This document shows positions 23,224-30,987 of a stretch of DNA of 64,000 nucleotides, piece after piece. The translations under genes and the position numbers were made by a program. Source of the stretch: Streptomyces niveus. Lineage in GTDB: Bacteria > Actinomycetota > Actinomycetes > Streptomycetales > Streptomycetaceae. The stretch spans positions 7,803,001 through 7,867,000 of the forward strand of contig NZ_CP018047.1 in assembly GCF_002009175.1 (NCBI RefSeq), given 5' to 3'. How positions within the stretch are numbered: the first letter of the stretch is position 1; every line of letters starts with the position of its first letter. The notes beneath the pieces were generated by a model that was not told the origin of the DNA, made no database searches, and was given only the letters and a program-made list of their open reading frames with translations.

Positions 23224-24630
23224 TCAGGACCGGCGGGCCGTCCCCTCCGACCCGGCCACCGTCTCGTTCGTTTCGCGAGGCCCCGGGACCGCCGCCGACG
23301 CGTCCGCCTTGTCGGCGGCCACCGCCGCCGCGCGCTCCCGCGGACCCCAGGTCTCACTCGTCGTCGCCACGCCGATCAGTCCGACCAGCCCGATGACCAC
23401 ATAGAAACCGGCCGGGCCCACCCAGTCGAACGACTCCGCCAGCAGCACGGCCAGGAACGGCGCGAACCCGGCGACGGACGCCGCGGTCTGGTAGCCCAGC
23501 GAGGCGCCGGACGTACGGGTGTTGGTCTTGAACAGCTCGGCGAACCACGCCGCCTGCGTACCGGTCAGCGCCGCGTGGATCACACCGATCGCGATCACGT
23601 AGATCAGCACGACGAGCACCGGGTTACCGGTGTTGGCCATCAGGAACATCGGGAAGCCGAACGCGACCGCCATCAGACATCCGGCCAGATACAGCTTCCG
23701 GCGGCCGATCCGGTCGGTCAGCGCACCGGACAGCACCGTCGTGCCCACCGCGAGAAGACTCGCGATGACGATGCCCGCGAGGGCGATGCCCCGGTCGTTC
23801 TCGTCGCGGTCGGTGATGTACGAAAGCAGATAGGTCGCCGTGAGGTAGTACGCGCACGACTCGACGACGCGCAGCGCGATGATCCGAAGGATGTTCCGCC
23901 AGTCGTTGCGCAGCACCGTCGCGAGCGGGTTCTTGACGGTCTCGCCGCTCGCCTTGGTCTCCTCGAACTCCGGCGACTCCGTCAGCTTCACCCGGACGAC
24001 CAGGCCGACCACGATCAGCACCGAGCTGGCCAGGAACGGCACACGCCACGCCCAGTCGCTGTCGAAATTCACCGACAGCAGGAACACGATGTTGGCCAGC
24101 GCGATACCCAGCGGGTTGCCCGCCTGGGGTATCGCCGCGTACAGACCGCGCCGCCTGCGCGGTGCGTGCTCGTACGCCATCATCACCGCGCCGCCCCACT
24201 CGGCACCGAACGCGAGACCCTGCACCATGCGGATCAGCACGAGCAGGATCGGCGCGGCGATACCGGCCTGCGCGTAGGTGGGCAGCACACCGATGAGGAC
24301 CGTGGCGATGCCCATCGTCAGCAGGGCGGTGACCAGGACGGGCTTGCGGCCGTACTTGTCGCCTAGATGGCCGCCGATCGCGCCGCCGATGGGGCGCATC
24401 AGGAAGCCGACGCCGAGCGTGACGAAGGCCAGCAGGGTGCCGACGACCGGGTCGGACTCGGGGAAGAAGACGTCACCGAAGTAGAGGGCGGACGCCGTGC
24501 CGTAGGCGACGAAGTCGTAGTTCTCCACACAGGTTCCCGCGGCGGCTCCGAGGGAGGTCCTCAGCTTGCCGCGGCTGCCGTCCTGAGCGGTGGCGGCGGC
24601 CGGGGAGGGTGCGCTGTTGCTCGCGCTCAT
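23224..24630 (-). CDS. MHS-type major facilitator transporter
   Basis: A 468-residue, 12-helix symporter of the metabolite:H+ symporter (ProP/ShiA-like) group. The family start GTCVENYDFVAYGTASALYFGDVFFP and the loop 2-3 motif GHLGDKYGRKPVL are clear, as is the later GALTDRIGRRKLYL. It probably imports a sugar-derived or organic-acid substrate with protons. It is the last gene of a ribokinase-isomerase operon, so a pentose or its relative is likely, although this MFS group more often carries acids and betaines. A strong hairpin follows. Confidence 0.9.
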   Translation of the reverse strand: MSASNSAPSPAAATAQDGSRGKLRTSLGAAAGTCVENYDFVAYGTASALYFGDVFFPESDPVVGTLLAFVTLGVGFLMRPIGGAIGGHLGDKYGRKPVLVTALLTMGIATVLIGVLPTYAQAGIAAPILLVLIRMVQGLAFGAEWGGAVMMAYEHAPRRRRGLYAAIPQAGNPLGIALANIVFLLSVNFDSDWAWRVPFLASSVLIVVGLVVRVKLTESPEFEETKASGETVKNPLATVLRNDWRNILRIIALRVVESCAYYLTATYLLSYITDRDENDRGIALAGIVIASLLAVGTTVLSGALTDRIGRRKLYLAGCLMAVAFGFPMFLMANTGNPVLVVLIYVIAIGVIHAALTGTQAAWFAELFKTNTRTSGASLGYQTAASVAGFAPFLAVLLAESFDWVGPAGFYVVIGLVGLIGVATTSETWGPRERAAAVAADKADASAAVPGPRETNETVAGSEGTARRS

Positions 24631-24741
24631 GCCGTAACTCCTAATCTCCTTTGATCACCGGTTACGCGGTGTGGGTACTTCTGCGGGTGGTGGGGGTGGG
24701 GACGGGGGTGCGGGGTGGGCGGGGGAGGGGAGAAGCGGCGA

Positions 24742-25227
24742 TCAGCTCCCGTCGGCGGGGAGTTCCCCTGCGAGTTCGCGCGCCGACCTGAGCTCCAGTT
24801 CGTGGAGCTTGGCGACCCGCCGGACGGTGTCCTCGTCGTTGTCGAACGTCGCGCCGAGGAACGCCTCGATCACCGCGCCCGCCATCGCCGGGCCGATCAG
24901 CCAGGCACCCATGGCGATGGCGTTCGCGTCGTCGTGCTCGACCGCCTGGTGGGCCGAGTAGACGTCGTGCCCGAGACCGCAGCGGATACCGGCGATCTTG
25001 TTGGCCGCCATCAGCGCGCCGGCGCCGGTTCCGCACACGAGCACGGCGCGGTCGGCCTCACCTGTGCGTACGGCGTCGCAGGTGGCGAAGGTGATGTCGG
25101 GGAAGTCGACCGGCGCGTCACTGTCCGTGCCGCGGTCGAGGACTTCGTGGCCGAGCCGTTCCAGGACGCCGCGCACATGGTTCTTCAGCGCGTGTCCGGC
25201 GTGGTCGTTGCCCAGAGCGATTCTCAT
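24742..25227 (-). CDS. rpiB: RpiB/LacA/LacB-family sugar-phosphate isomerase
   Basis: A 161-residue isomerase, probably ribose-5-phosphate to ribulose-5-phosphate. The start MRIALGNDHAGHALK, the CGTGAGALMAANKIAGIR active-site loop (with the catalytic Cys) and HDVYSAHQAVEHDDANAIAMGAW are family hallmarks. Allose- or galactose-phosphate isomerase activity is the alternative in this family. The start codon is 3 bp after the ribokinase stop, which implies translational coupling in the operon. Confidence 0.92.
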   Translation of the reverse strand: MRIALGNDHAGHALKNHVRGVLERLGHEVLDRGTDSDAPVDFPDITFATCDAVRTGEADRAVLVCGTGAGALMAANKIAGIRCGLGHDVYSAHQAVEHDDANAIAMGAWLIGPAMAGAVIEAFLGATFDNDEDTVRRVAKLHELELRSARELAGELPADGS

Positions 25228-25230
25228 GTG

Positions 25231-26274
25231 TCAGCCCTTCGTGGTGAGTTCGGTGATGTCGGCGGTGCCGGTGTTGTCGGTGGTGTCAGTGATGCTGTTG
25301 GCGTCGGTGGTGTCGGGGTTTGCGCGCACCTCGCCGATCTCGGCCGCGTACGGGATCGAGGCCATCGCTCCCCGCCGCGTGACCGTGACCGCCGCCGCGG
25401 CCGAAGCCGTCGCCAGTGCGGCGGGCAGGTCGCTCTCGCCGCGGGCGAGGGCGGCCGCGAGATAGCCGGTGTAGGTGTCGCCGGCCGCCGTGGTGTCCAC
25501 GGCGGTGACCCGTACGGCGGGGATGTGGATCACCCGGTCGCCGACGTTGACGTACGCGCCGTCCGCGCCCGTGGTGCAGACGACGACGCAGTCCAGCGCC
25601 CGGGACGTGGTGAGCACGGTGCCCGCCACATCCCGGCCGTCGCGACCCTCGTCGCCCTCGCCGCCCTCCCGGCCCTCGTCCGCGCCGACCAGCCCGGCCA
25701 CCGCCCGCATCTCCACCTCGTTGACCACCAACAGGTCGATGTCGGTCGTCAGACAGCCGGTGTCGGCGGGGGCCGGGGCGGCGTTGAGTACGACGGTGGC
25801 GCCGCGCTCCTTGGCGAAACGGGCCGCGTGGGCGACCACCTCCACCGGGGTCTCCAACTGGAGCAGTACGAGATCACCGGGCGCCGCCCCGGCGAGCCCC
25901 GACTCCACGTCCTGCCGGGTGAGACGGGCGTTCGCGCCGGACGCCACGATGATGCGGTTCTCGCCCCCCGCCTCCACGGCGACGACCGCCGTGCCCGTGT
26001 GCGTACCGTCGGCGGTCACCACCCACCCGGTGTCCACACCCGATTCGGTCAGCGCCCGGCGTACGAGCCGGCCGTGCGCGTCGTCGCCGAGCGCGCCGAT
26101 CATGGTGACCGCCGCACCGGCCCGTGAGGCGGCCACGGCCTGGTTGCCGCCCTTGCCTCCGGCGGTGATCAGTACGTCCGACGCGAGCACGGTCTCGCCG
26201 GCCGCCGGGAACGCGGGCACCTCCAGGAGCTGGTCGGCGTTGAGGCTGCCGACGACGAAGACGGTGGTGGGCAT
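25231..26274 (-). CDS. rbsK: ribokinase (PfkB family)
   Basis: Phosphorylates ribose or a related sugar with ATP. Residues 1-300 match PfkB ribokinase: VVGSLNADQLLEVP, the sugar-binding GGKGGNQAVAA, and the catalytic-base loop DTTAAGDTYTGYLAAAL. Two features are odd: an acidic Gly/Glu/Arg insert near residue 195 (DEGREGGEGDEGRDGRD) and a 30-residue Thr/Asp-rich tail encoded by GTCGGTGGT-like repeats, both probably slippage products. It sits between the LacI regulator and rpiB on the same strand. The total length of 347 exceeds the usual ~300. Confidence 0.92.
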   Translation of the reverse strand: MPTTVFVVGSLNADQLLEVPAFPAAGETVLASDVLITAGGKGGNQAVAASRAGAAVTMIGALGDDAHGRLVRRALTESGVDTGWVVTADGTHTGTAVVAVEAGGENRIIVASGANARLTRQDVESGLAGAAPGDLVLLQLETPVEVVAHAARFAKERGATVVLNAAPAPADTGCLTTDIDLLVVNEVEMRAVAGLVGADEGREGGEGDEGRDGRDVAGTVLTTSRALDCVVVCTTGADGAYVNVGDRVIHIPAVRVTAVDTTAAGDTYTGYLAAALARGESDLPAALATASAAAAVTVTRRGAMASIPYAAEIGEVRANPDTTDANSITDTTDNTGTADITELTTKG

Positions 26275-26483
26275 GGGGGATCCCCGTTCATGGTGTGGAA
26301 GGCGCGGTGCTGTACGGGACGGCGGGCGCCGGTCGGGCGGGCCGCTTCCCTCGGAAGGCCTGATACGGATGAGCAGTTGTGTGATGTGCGGGGTGACGGC
26401 GGACGTCGGTTCCGCCTCCCGCCGGGGAGAGATCCGGACGGCGGGCGCGGGCCGGGGTGTGGCCGCGTACCGCCTTCTCCCGG

Positions 26484-27494
26484 TCAGACCGGTCGGCGTC
26501 GGCCGCCCGACGACTCGCGTACGACGAGACGCGTCGGCAGGATCACCGATTCGGGTGTGCGGCCCTCGATGACGTCGAGGAGGAGCCTCATCGCCGTCGA
26601 CCCCATGGCCTGCGCGTCGTGCGAGACGACGGTCAGCGGCGGGTCGAGTTCGGAGAACCACTCGATGTCGTCGAAGGCCACCAGATCGATGTCCGAGCCG
26701 ATGCGCAGCCCACGGCGGCGCAGCGTCCCGAGCGCGCCCACCGCCATCGGGCTGTCGGCCGCGAGCAGCGCGGTCGGCGGGCGTCCGCCGGACAGCAGCC
26801 GTTCGGCCGCCGTCGAACCGCTCGCCGAGCGGAAGTCACCGGAGGTGATCAGCTCGGGGTCGGCGTCGAGACCGTGCCGGGCGACGGCACGCACGAAGGC
26901 GTCGTGCCTGGCGCGGCCGGTGGAGATGGACCGGGGGCCGCCGATGTAGCCGATACGGGTGTGGCCGCGGTCGGCGAGATGGGCGACGGCCTGGTCGATG
27001 CCCAGCGCGTTGTCGGAGGTCACGCTGGGCACCTCGAATCCGTCGACGGTCCGGTCGACGAACACGAGGGGCACGGTGGTGGCGAGGGTCCGCAGGTTGG
27101 CGCTGTCCTCGCCCTGCGGAGCGATGATGATGCCGTCGACCCGCTGGGTGAGGAAGGACTCCAGATAGGTGTCCTGCTGCTCGGGATCCTCGTTGGCGTT
27201 GGCGAGGAGGGTGACGTACGAGGAGCGTAGGGCGGCTTGTTCGGCGCCGTGCGCCACTTCGGCGAAGAACGGGTTGCGTACGTCGGAGATGAGCAGTCCC
27301 ACCGTCTGCGAACGGGCCGAGCGCAGGGAGCGCGCACGGGCGTCCGGCCGGTAGCCGAGTTCGGCGACGGCGGCGTGGACGCGCTCACGGGCGGCGGGAG
27401 AGGTGGAGGGGTTGCCGGAGAGCACTCGGGACGTCGTGCCCACGGAGACGCCGGCGAGTGCGGCGACGTCCTTGATGGTCACGGTGCTGTCCAT
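26484..27494 (-). CDS. LacI-family repressor of the pentose operon
   Basis: A 336-residue repressor with an N-terminal helix-turn-helix (TIKDVAALAGVSVGTTSRVLSGNPSTSPAARERV), the hinge-helix region ARSLRSARSQTVGLLI and a periplasmic-binding-protein-like effector domain (about 65-330). It is the first gene of the rbsK-rpiB-transporter cluster and most likely responds to ribose or a related pentose. Two LacI-type palindromes lie just upstream in the divergent region. ATG at 27494 has an AGAGG-type ribosome-binding site. Confidence 0.92.
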   Translation of the reverse strand: MDSTVTIKDVAALAGVSVGTTSRVLSGNPSTSPAARERVHAAVAELGYRPDARARSLRSARSQTVGLLISDVRNPFFAEVAHGAEQAALRSSYVTLLANANEDPEQQDTYLESFLTQRVDGIIIAPQGEDSANLRTLATTVPLVFVDRTVDGFEVPSVTSDNALGIDQAVAHLADRGHTRIGYIGGPRSISTGRARHDAFVRAVARHGLDADPELITSGDFRSASGSTAAERLLSGGRPPTALLAADSPMAVGALGTLRRRGLRIGSDIDLVAFDDIEWFSELDPPLTVVSHDAQAMGSTAMRLLLDVIEGRTPESVILPTRLVVRESSGGRRRPV

Positions 27495-27607
27495 GGGTGC
27501 CTCTTGCGGTTCGGTGTGTACGGGTGGGCGGTGGGGCTTTCGGGGGTGGCGTGTTGGGGCGGTCGGATGGGTGGCCGGACTGACGGGACTGTATCCCGAG
27601 AGTTCCT

Positions 27608-27633
27608 GGAAACGATTCCATGGAAACGTTTCC
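27608..27633. promoter_or_regulatory. tandem LacI-type operators
   Basis: GGAAACGATTCC (27608-27619) and the perfect palindrome GGAAACGTTTCC (27622-27633) have centres 14 bp apart. They lie between the LacI gene and the divergent SDR gene, with a possible leftward -10 (TACAGT, 27593-27588). The central CG is typical of LacI sites. Control of one or both flanking genes is expected. Confidence 0.75.
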
Positions 27634-27761
27634 GAGACAGGATCCTGAAGTGTCTCCTCCGGTGCGTCAAGGGGTTCGGCCGATCGGATTTCGGATCGGT
27701 CCGCGCGGCGGCCACGTCCCCCACCAGGCCGTGGGCCGGGTGCGACGTCTAATCTGCGGGC

Positions 27762-28541
27762 ATGGAATCGCAGGCGTATCTCTCCGAACTCTTCTCCTTG
27801 GAAGGCCGCGTCGCCCTGGTCACCGGGGGCAGTTCCGGCATCGGAAGGGCCATCACCGAGGCCCTTGCCCGAGCCGGTGCGAGCGTCGTGATCGTGGCCC
27901 GCAGGGAGGCCGAACTGGCCGCCACGGTCGACGAGTTGACGAACCGTGGCTGCCGGGCGGCATGGGTGAGCGGCGATCTCGGTACGCGCGAAGGCGTCCG
28001 TACGGTGGCCGACGAGGCGGCGGAGATGTTCGGCGAACCGGACACTCTCGTCAACTGCGCCGGGATCAATCTGCGGCCCCCGCTGGGGGAGACCGGTGAC
28101 GACGTGTGGGACACGACGATGTCGGTGAACCTCGAGGCGCCGTATCTGCTGGGGCAGCGGTTCGGTCCCGGCATGGCCGAGCGCGGTTTCGGACGGATCA
28201 TGCACGTCACCTCCCAGCAGGCGCACCGGGCGTTCGTCCAGAGCGGTGTCTACGGCGTCTCGAAGGGCGCGCTGGAGTCGCTTGCCCGTTCGCAGGCCGA
28301 GGCGTGGTCGCGGTACGGGGTCACCTGCAACACGCTCGTGCCGGGGTTCGTGATGACGCCGCTCAACGAACGGCTCTCGTCCGACCCCGAGCGCGTGGCG
28401 GCGCTCGCCGCGCGCACGATGGCCGGGCGCAACGGGGTCGCGGAGGACTTCGCGGGCGCGGCCGTGTTCCTGGCGAGCCGGGCCTCCGCGTACATCACCG
28501 GGCAGTCGGTCTTCGTGGACGGCGGGTTCTCCGTCCACTGA
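27762..28541 (+). CDS. SDR-family oxidoreductase
   Basis: A 259-residue classical short-chain dehydrogenase. The NAD(P)-binding motif TGGSSGIGRAI, NCAG, the catalytic Ser in VTSQQAHR, YGVSK (Tyr and Lys) and the C-terminal GQSVFVDGG are all present. The pattern is close to gluconate 5-dehydrogenase/3-oxoacyl-ACP reductase-like enzymes. It is divergent from the LacI-pentose operon and shares its operator region, so a sugar or polyol oxidation linked to the pentose path is a reasonable guess. Confidence 0.9.
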   Translation: MESQAYLSELFSLEGRVALVTGGSSGIGRAITEALARAGASVVIVARREAELAATVDELTNRGCRAAWVSGDLGTREGVRTVADEAAEMFGEPDTLVNCAGINLRPPLGETGDDVWDTTMSVNLEAPYLLGQRFGPGMAERGFGRIMHVTSQQAHRAFVQSGVYGVSKGALESLARSQAEAWSRYGVTCNTLVPGFVMTPLNERLSSDPERVAALAARTMAGRNGVAEDFAGAAVFLASRASAYITGQSVFVDGGFSVH

Positions 28542-28662
28542 CCGTCCGCCGGGGACCGGACACGGACGGGCGCCTGACGGGATGTACGGTGGCCGGCCCG
28601 GGTCCCTGCCCGGGTCCCGGCCGAGATCCCGGACCGGGCCGGGCTCGCAACCACGCCCGGAA

Positions 28663-29640
28663 TCAGGCCCGTTGGCGCCCGGGTCGGCGTTCGCGTGGCC
28701 GCGGGTCGGGTTCGGGGTCGGGTTCGCCGGAGCGCGCTGCCGGCCGCCGTGCGCGCAGGGCGCGCGCGGCCCGTGTCATGCCCGGCTGCCCCAGCACGAT
28801 GCCGAGGAACACCAGTACCAGCCCGGCGCCCTGGCGCCCCGTGAGGGTGTCCCCGGCGACGAGTGTGCCGAGCAGGACGCCGGTGACCGGGTTGAGCAGA
28901 CCGATGAGCCCCACCGTCCCCGCGCTCAGGTGCCGCAGGCCGGTGAACCACGCCGTGAAGGCGAGGGCCGTCGCCACGCCGGAGATGTAGGCGAAACCGA
29001 GCAGGGCGCCCCCGTCCAGGGCCGGCGGCGCCCCTTCGACGGCGATCGCGACCGGCACCAGCACCGTTCCTCCGGCGATGAGCTGCCATGAGGTCAGCGC
29101 GAGAACATCGACGTCCGGGCACCACTTCTTGGTGAGGATGTAGCCGATCGAGGACATCGTCATGGCGGCCACGGAGGCGAGCACGCCGAGCGGATCGATC
29201 CCGGTCGCGTTCGTGAGGAGCATGACGCAGACGCCCGCGATCCCGACGCCCGCGCCGACGGCGGGCAGTGCGCGCGGACGCTCCGCCAGCAGCGGCCAGG
29301 CGAGCAGCATCATCATCACCGGCGCGGTCGCCATGACCGTCGAGGCGACGCTGGTCGGCAGGAGTTGCGCGGCGACGTAGACGAGGGCGAAGAACGCCCC
29401 CATGTTCAGGGTGCCGAGCACCAGCGCCTTCCACCACAGCGCCCCGTGCGGCCGTCGTCGGCTCAGCGCCAGCAGGACGATCCCGGCGGGCAGGGCCCGG
29501 AACACGGCCCCGTACAGCGGATGGTCCGCGGGGAGATGGCGCTGTGTGACGAAGTACGTGGTGCCCCAGGCGATCGGCGCGACGGCGGTGACGAGTGACC
29601 AGCGGGCGGACGCGGAGCTTGTCGCGGCGGTAGCTTCCAT
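28663..29640 (-). CDS. EamA/DMT-family exporter
   Basis: A 325-residue drug/metabolite transporter with ten hydrophobic helices in two EamA repeats; ITAVAPIAWGTTYFVTQ-like first helix and GLRHLSAGTVGLIGLLNPVTGVLLG in the second repeat are typical. The last 30 residues are Pro/Asp/Arg-rich. It is divergent from a MarR regulator, and a palindrome covers its start codon, so it is most likely repressed by that MarR and exports an inhibitory small molecule or amino-acid-like compound. Confidence 0.88.
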   Translation of the reverse strand: MEATAATSSASARWSLVTAVAPIAWGTTYFVTQRHLPADHPLYGAVFRALPAGIVLLALSRRRPHGALWWKALVLGTLNMGAFFALVYVAAQLLPTSVASTVMATAPVMMMLLAWPLLAERPRALPAVGAGVGIAGVCVMLLTNATGIDPLGVLASVAAMTMSSIGYILTKKWCPDVDVLALTSWQLIAGGTVLVPVAIAVEGAPPALDGGALLGFAYISGVATALAFTAWFTGLRHLSAGTVGLIGLLNPVTGVLLGTLVAGDTLTGRQGAGLVLVFLGIVLGQPGMTRAARALRARRPAARSGEPDPEPDPRPRERRPGRQRA

Positions 29641-29666
29641 GGAAGCAATAGTATCTTCCCTGGAAG
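29634..29666. promoter_or_regulatory. two MarR-type operators between divergent genes
   Basis: CTTCCATGGAAG (29634-29645, covering the EamA start codon) and CTTCCCTGGAAG (29655-29666) have the same CTTCC-N2-GGAAG pattern and centres 21 bp apart, two helical turns, on the same DNA face. Confidence 0.7.
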
Positions 29667-29680
29667 GTATTCTTGCCTCC

Positions 29681-30187
29681 ATGACCGAATCCCTTGACCG
29701 CGTGGCCCGTATCCAGCGGGAATGGGCCCGCGAGCGCCCCGATGTCGATGTCCGTCCGCAGGGCGTGATCGGGCGGCTGCACCGCCTCGGGGCGTATCTC
29801 ACCGAGGAGTTGTGCGTCGTGTACCGGAAGTACGGGCTGGGGGAGGGCGACTTCGACGTCCTGGCCACGCTGCGGCGGGCGGGTGAGCCGTTCGAACGCG
29901 CCCCCGGCGAACTGGCCGAGCACACCATGGTCACCACGGGTGCGATGACGAAACGCGTCGACCGGCTCGAACGGGCCGGGCTCGTGTCCCGGCGGGCGAG
30001 CGAGAGCGACGGGCGCGGCAGGGTCGTCGCGCTGACCCCGGAGGGCCGGGCGCTCATCGACCGCGCCTTCCCGGAGCACATGGCCAACGAGCGGCGCCTC
30101 CTGGAGGCCCTGACCGAGGGGGAGGCGGCGCAGCTCGAAGCTCTGCTGACCAAGTGGCTCGCCGCGACCGAGGAGCCTCGCGGCTGA
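29681..30187 (+). CDS. MarR-family transcriptional regulator
   Basis: A 168-residue winged-helix repressor. The DNA-binding part reads LGEGDFDVLATLRRAG, LAEHTMVTTGAMTKRVDRLERAGLVSRRASESDGRGRVVALTPEGRAL, the last with the MarR wing DGRGR. It is divergent from the EamA exporter, the standard exporter-repressor layout. The ATG at 29681 is seven bases after a TATTCT -10 (29668-29673), so the mRNA may be leaderless. An in-frame ATG at 29639 lies inside the operator and is less likely. Confidence 0.9.
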   Translation: MTESLDRVARIQREWARERPDVDVRPQGVIGRLHRLGAYLTEELCVVYRKYGLGEGDFDVLATLRRAGEPFERAPGELAEHTMVTTGAMTKRVDRLERAGLVSRRASESDGRGRVVALTPEGRALIDRAFPEHMANERRLLEALTEGEAAQLEALLTKWLAATEEPRG

Positions 30188-30242
30188 GCGCGCGGGGCCG
30201 CCGGGGCCCGGGGGGTGTCCGGCCGGGGAATCCCAAGATATG

Positions 30243-30278
30243 TTCGCAAAGGAATCTTCGCGAAGAAGTCTTTGCGAA
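30243..30278. promoter_or_regulatory. 36-bp palindrome upstream of the ArsR-MFS operon
   Basis: Outer arms TTCGCAAAG (30243-30251) and CTTTGCGAA (30270-30278), and a perfect inner palindrome TCTTCGCGAAGA (30255-30266), share one centre at 30260.5. Only three positions per side break symmetry. A TACTCT -10 lies a few bases before the ArsR start, so a bound repressor would block the promoter. Confidence 0.75.
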
Positions 30279-30306
30279 GAACTGTTTGCGGTCTACTCTG
30301 CTCCGT

Positions 30307-30987
30307 ATGACGGATTCCGACAGCACCCCTCACGGTCCCAAGCACGAGTCGAACACGGTCGTCCTGGACGCGAAGGGACTGCGCGCCCTGGCCCACCCGA
30401 TACGCGTCCAGCTGGTCGGGCTGCTGCGCAAGCACGGCCCCTCGACCGCCACCCGGCTCGCCGAGCGGCTCGGGGTCAACTCCGGTACGGCCAGTTACCA
30501 CTTGCGCCAGCTCGGCGACGCCGGGTTCGTCGAGGAGGACGCGGAGCGCGGCAATGCGAGGGAACGCTGGTGGCGCGCCGTCCACCAGTCCACACGGTTC
30601 ACCGAGCCCGAGCTGGCCGAGCGGGAGCCCGAGGCCGCGTTGGCCTATCTCCAGTCGGTCGCCGCCGCGTACACCCTGCGCACGCAACGGGCGCTCAGCG
30701 AGCTCCAGACACTGCCCGACCAGTGGCGCGGCACCTTCGACATCAGCGACTGGCCGCTGCGGCTGACTCCCGAGGAGACGGTGAATCTGCGGGAGGAACT
30801 GCACGCGCTGCTCGCGCGCTACCGCTCGGACAGTCCGGAGACGGCTGCCGAGGCGCCGGAGGGAGCCGAGCGCGTCTCCGTGATCGCCCAGATCCTGCCC
30901 GAGCTGGACACCCCGGGCAGGGACTCCGGCGATGCCGCCGCGAGCGGCCCGGCTCCCGCGCGTCGGCGGGGAATGGAGACCTGGTGA
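30307..30987 (+). CDS. ArsR/HTH_20-type winged-helix regulator
   Basis: A 226-residue regulator. The winged helix is at residues about 18-85: LDAKGLRALAHPIRVQLVGLLRKHGPSTATRLAERLGVNSGTASYHLRQLGDAGFV, followed by ARERWW and a longer helical effector region. No ArsR metal-binding cysteines are visible, so a small-molecule or dimerisation role is more likely than metal sensing. It ends in a 4-bp GTGA overlap with the MFS gene, and the 36-bp palindrome upstream is the probable autoregulatory site. Confidence 0.88.
   Translation: MTDSDSTPHGPKHESNTVVLDAKGLRALAHPIRVQLVGLLRKHGPSTATRLAERLGVNSGTASYHLRQLGDAGFVEEDAERGNARERWWRAVHQSTRFTEPELAEREPEAALAYLQSVAAAYTLRTQRALSELQTLPDQWRGTFDISDWPLRLTPEETVNLREELHALLARYRSDSPETAAEAPEGAERVSVIAQILPELDTPGRDSGDAAASGPAPARRRGMETW

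Noticed and set aside
21955..24366. An 800-codon plus-strand frame across the kinase-like, hydrolase and transporter genes
   Set aside because: It is low in hydrophobic segments, rich in Arg/His/Gln, and runs through the strong terminator at 23155-23204.
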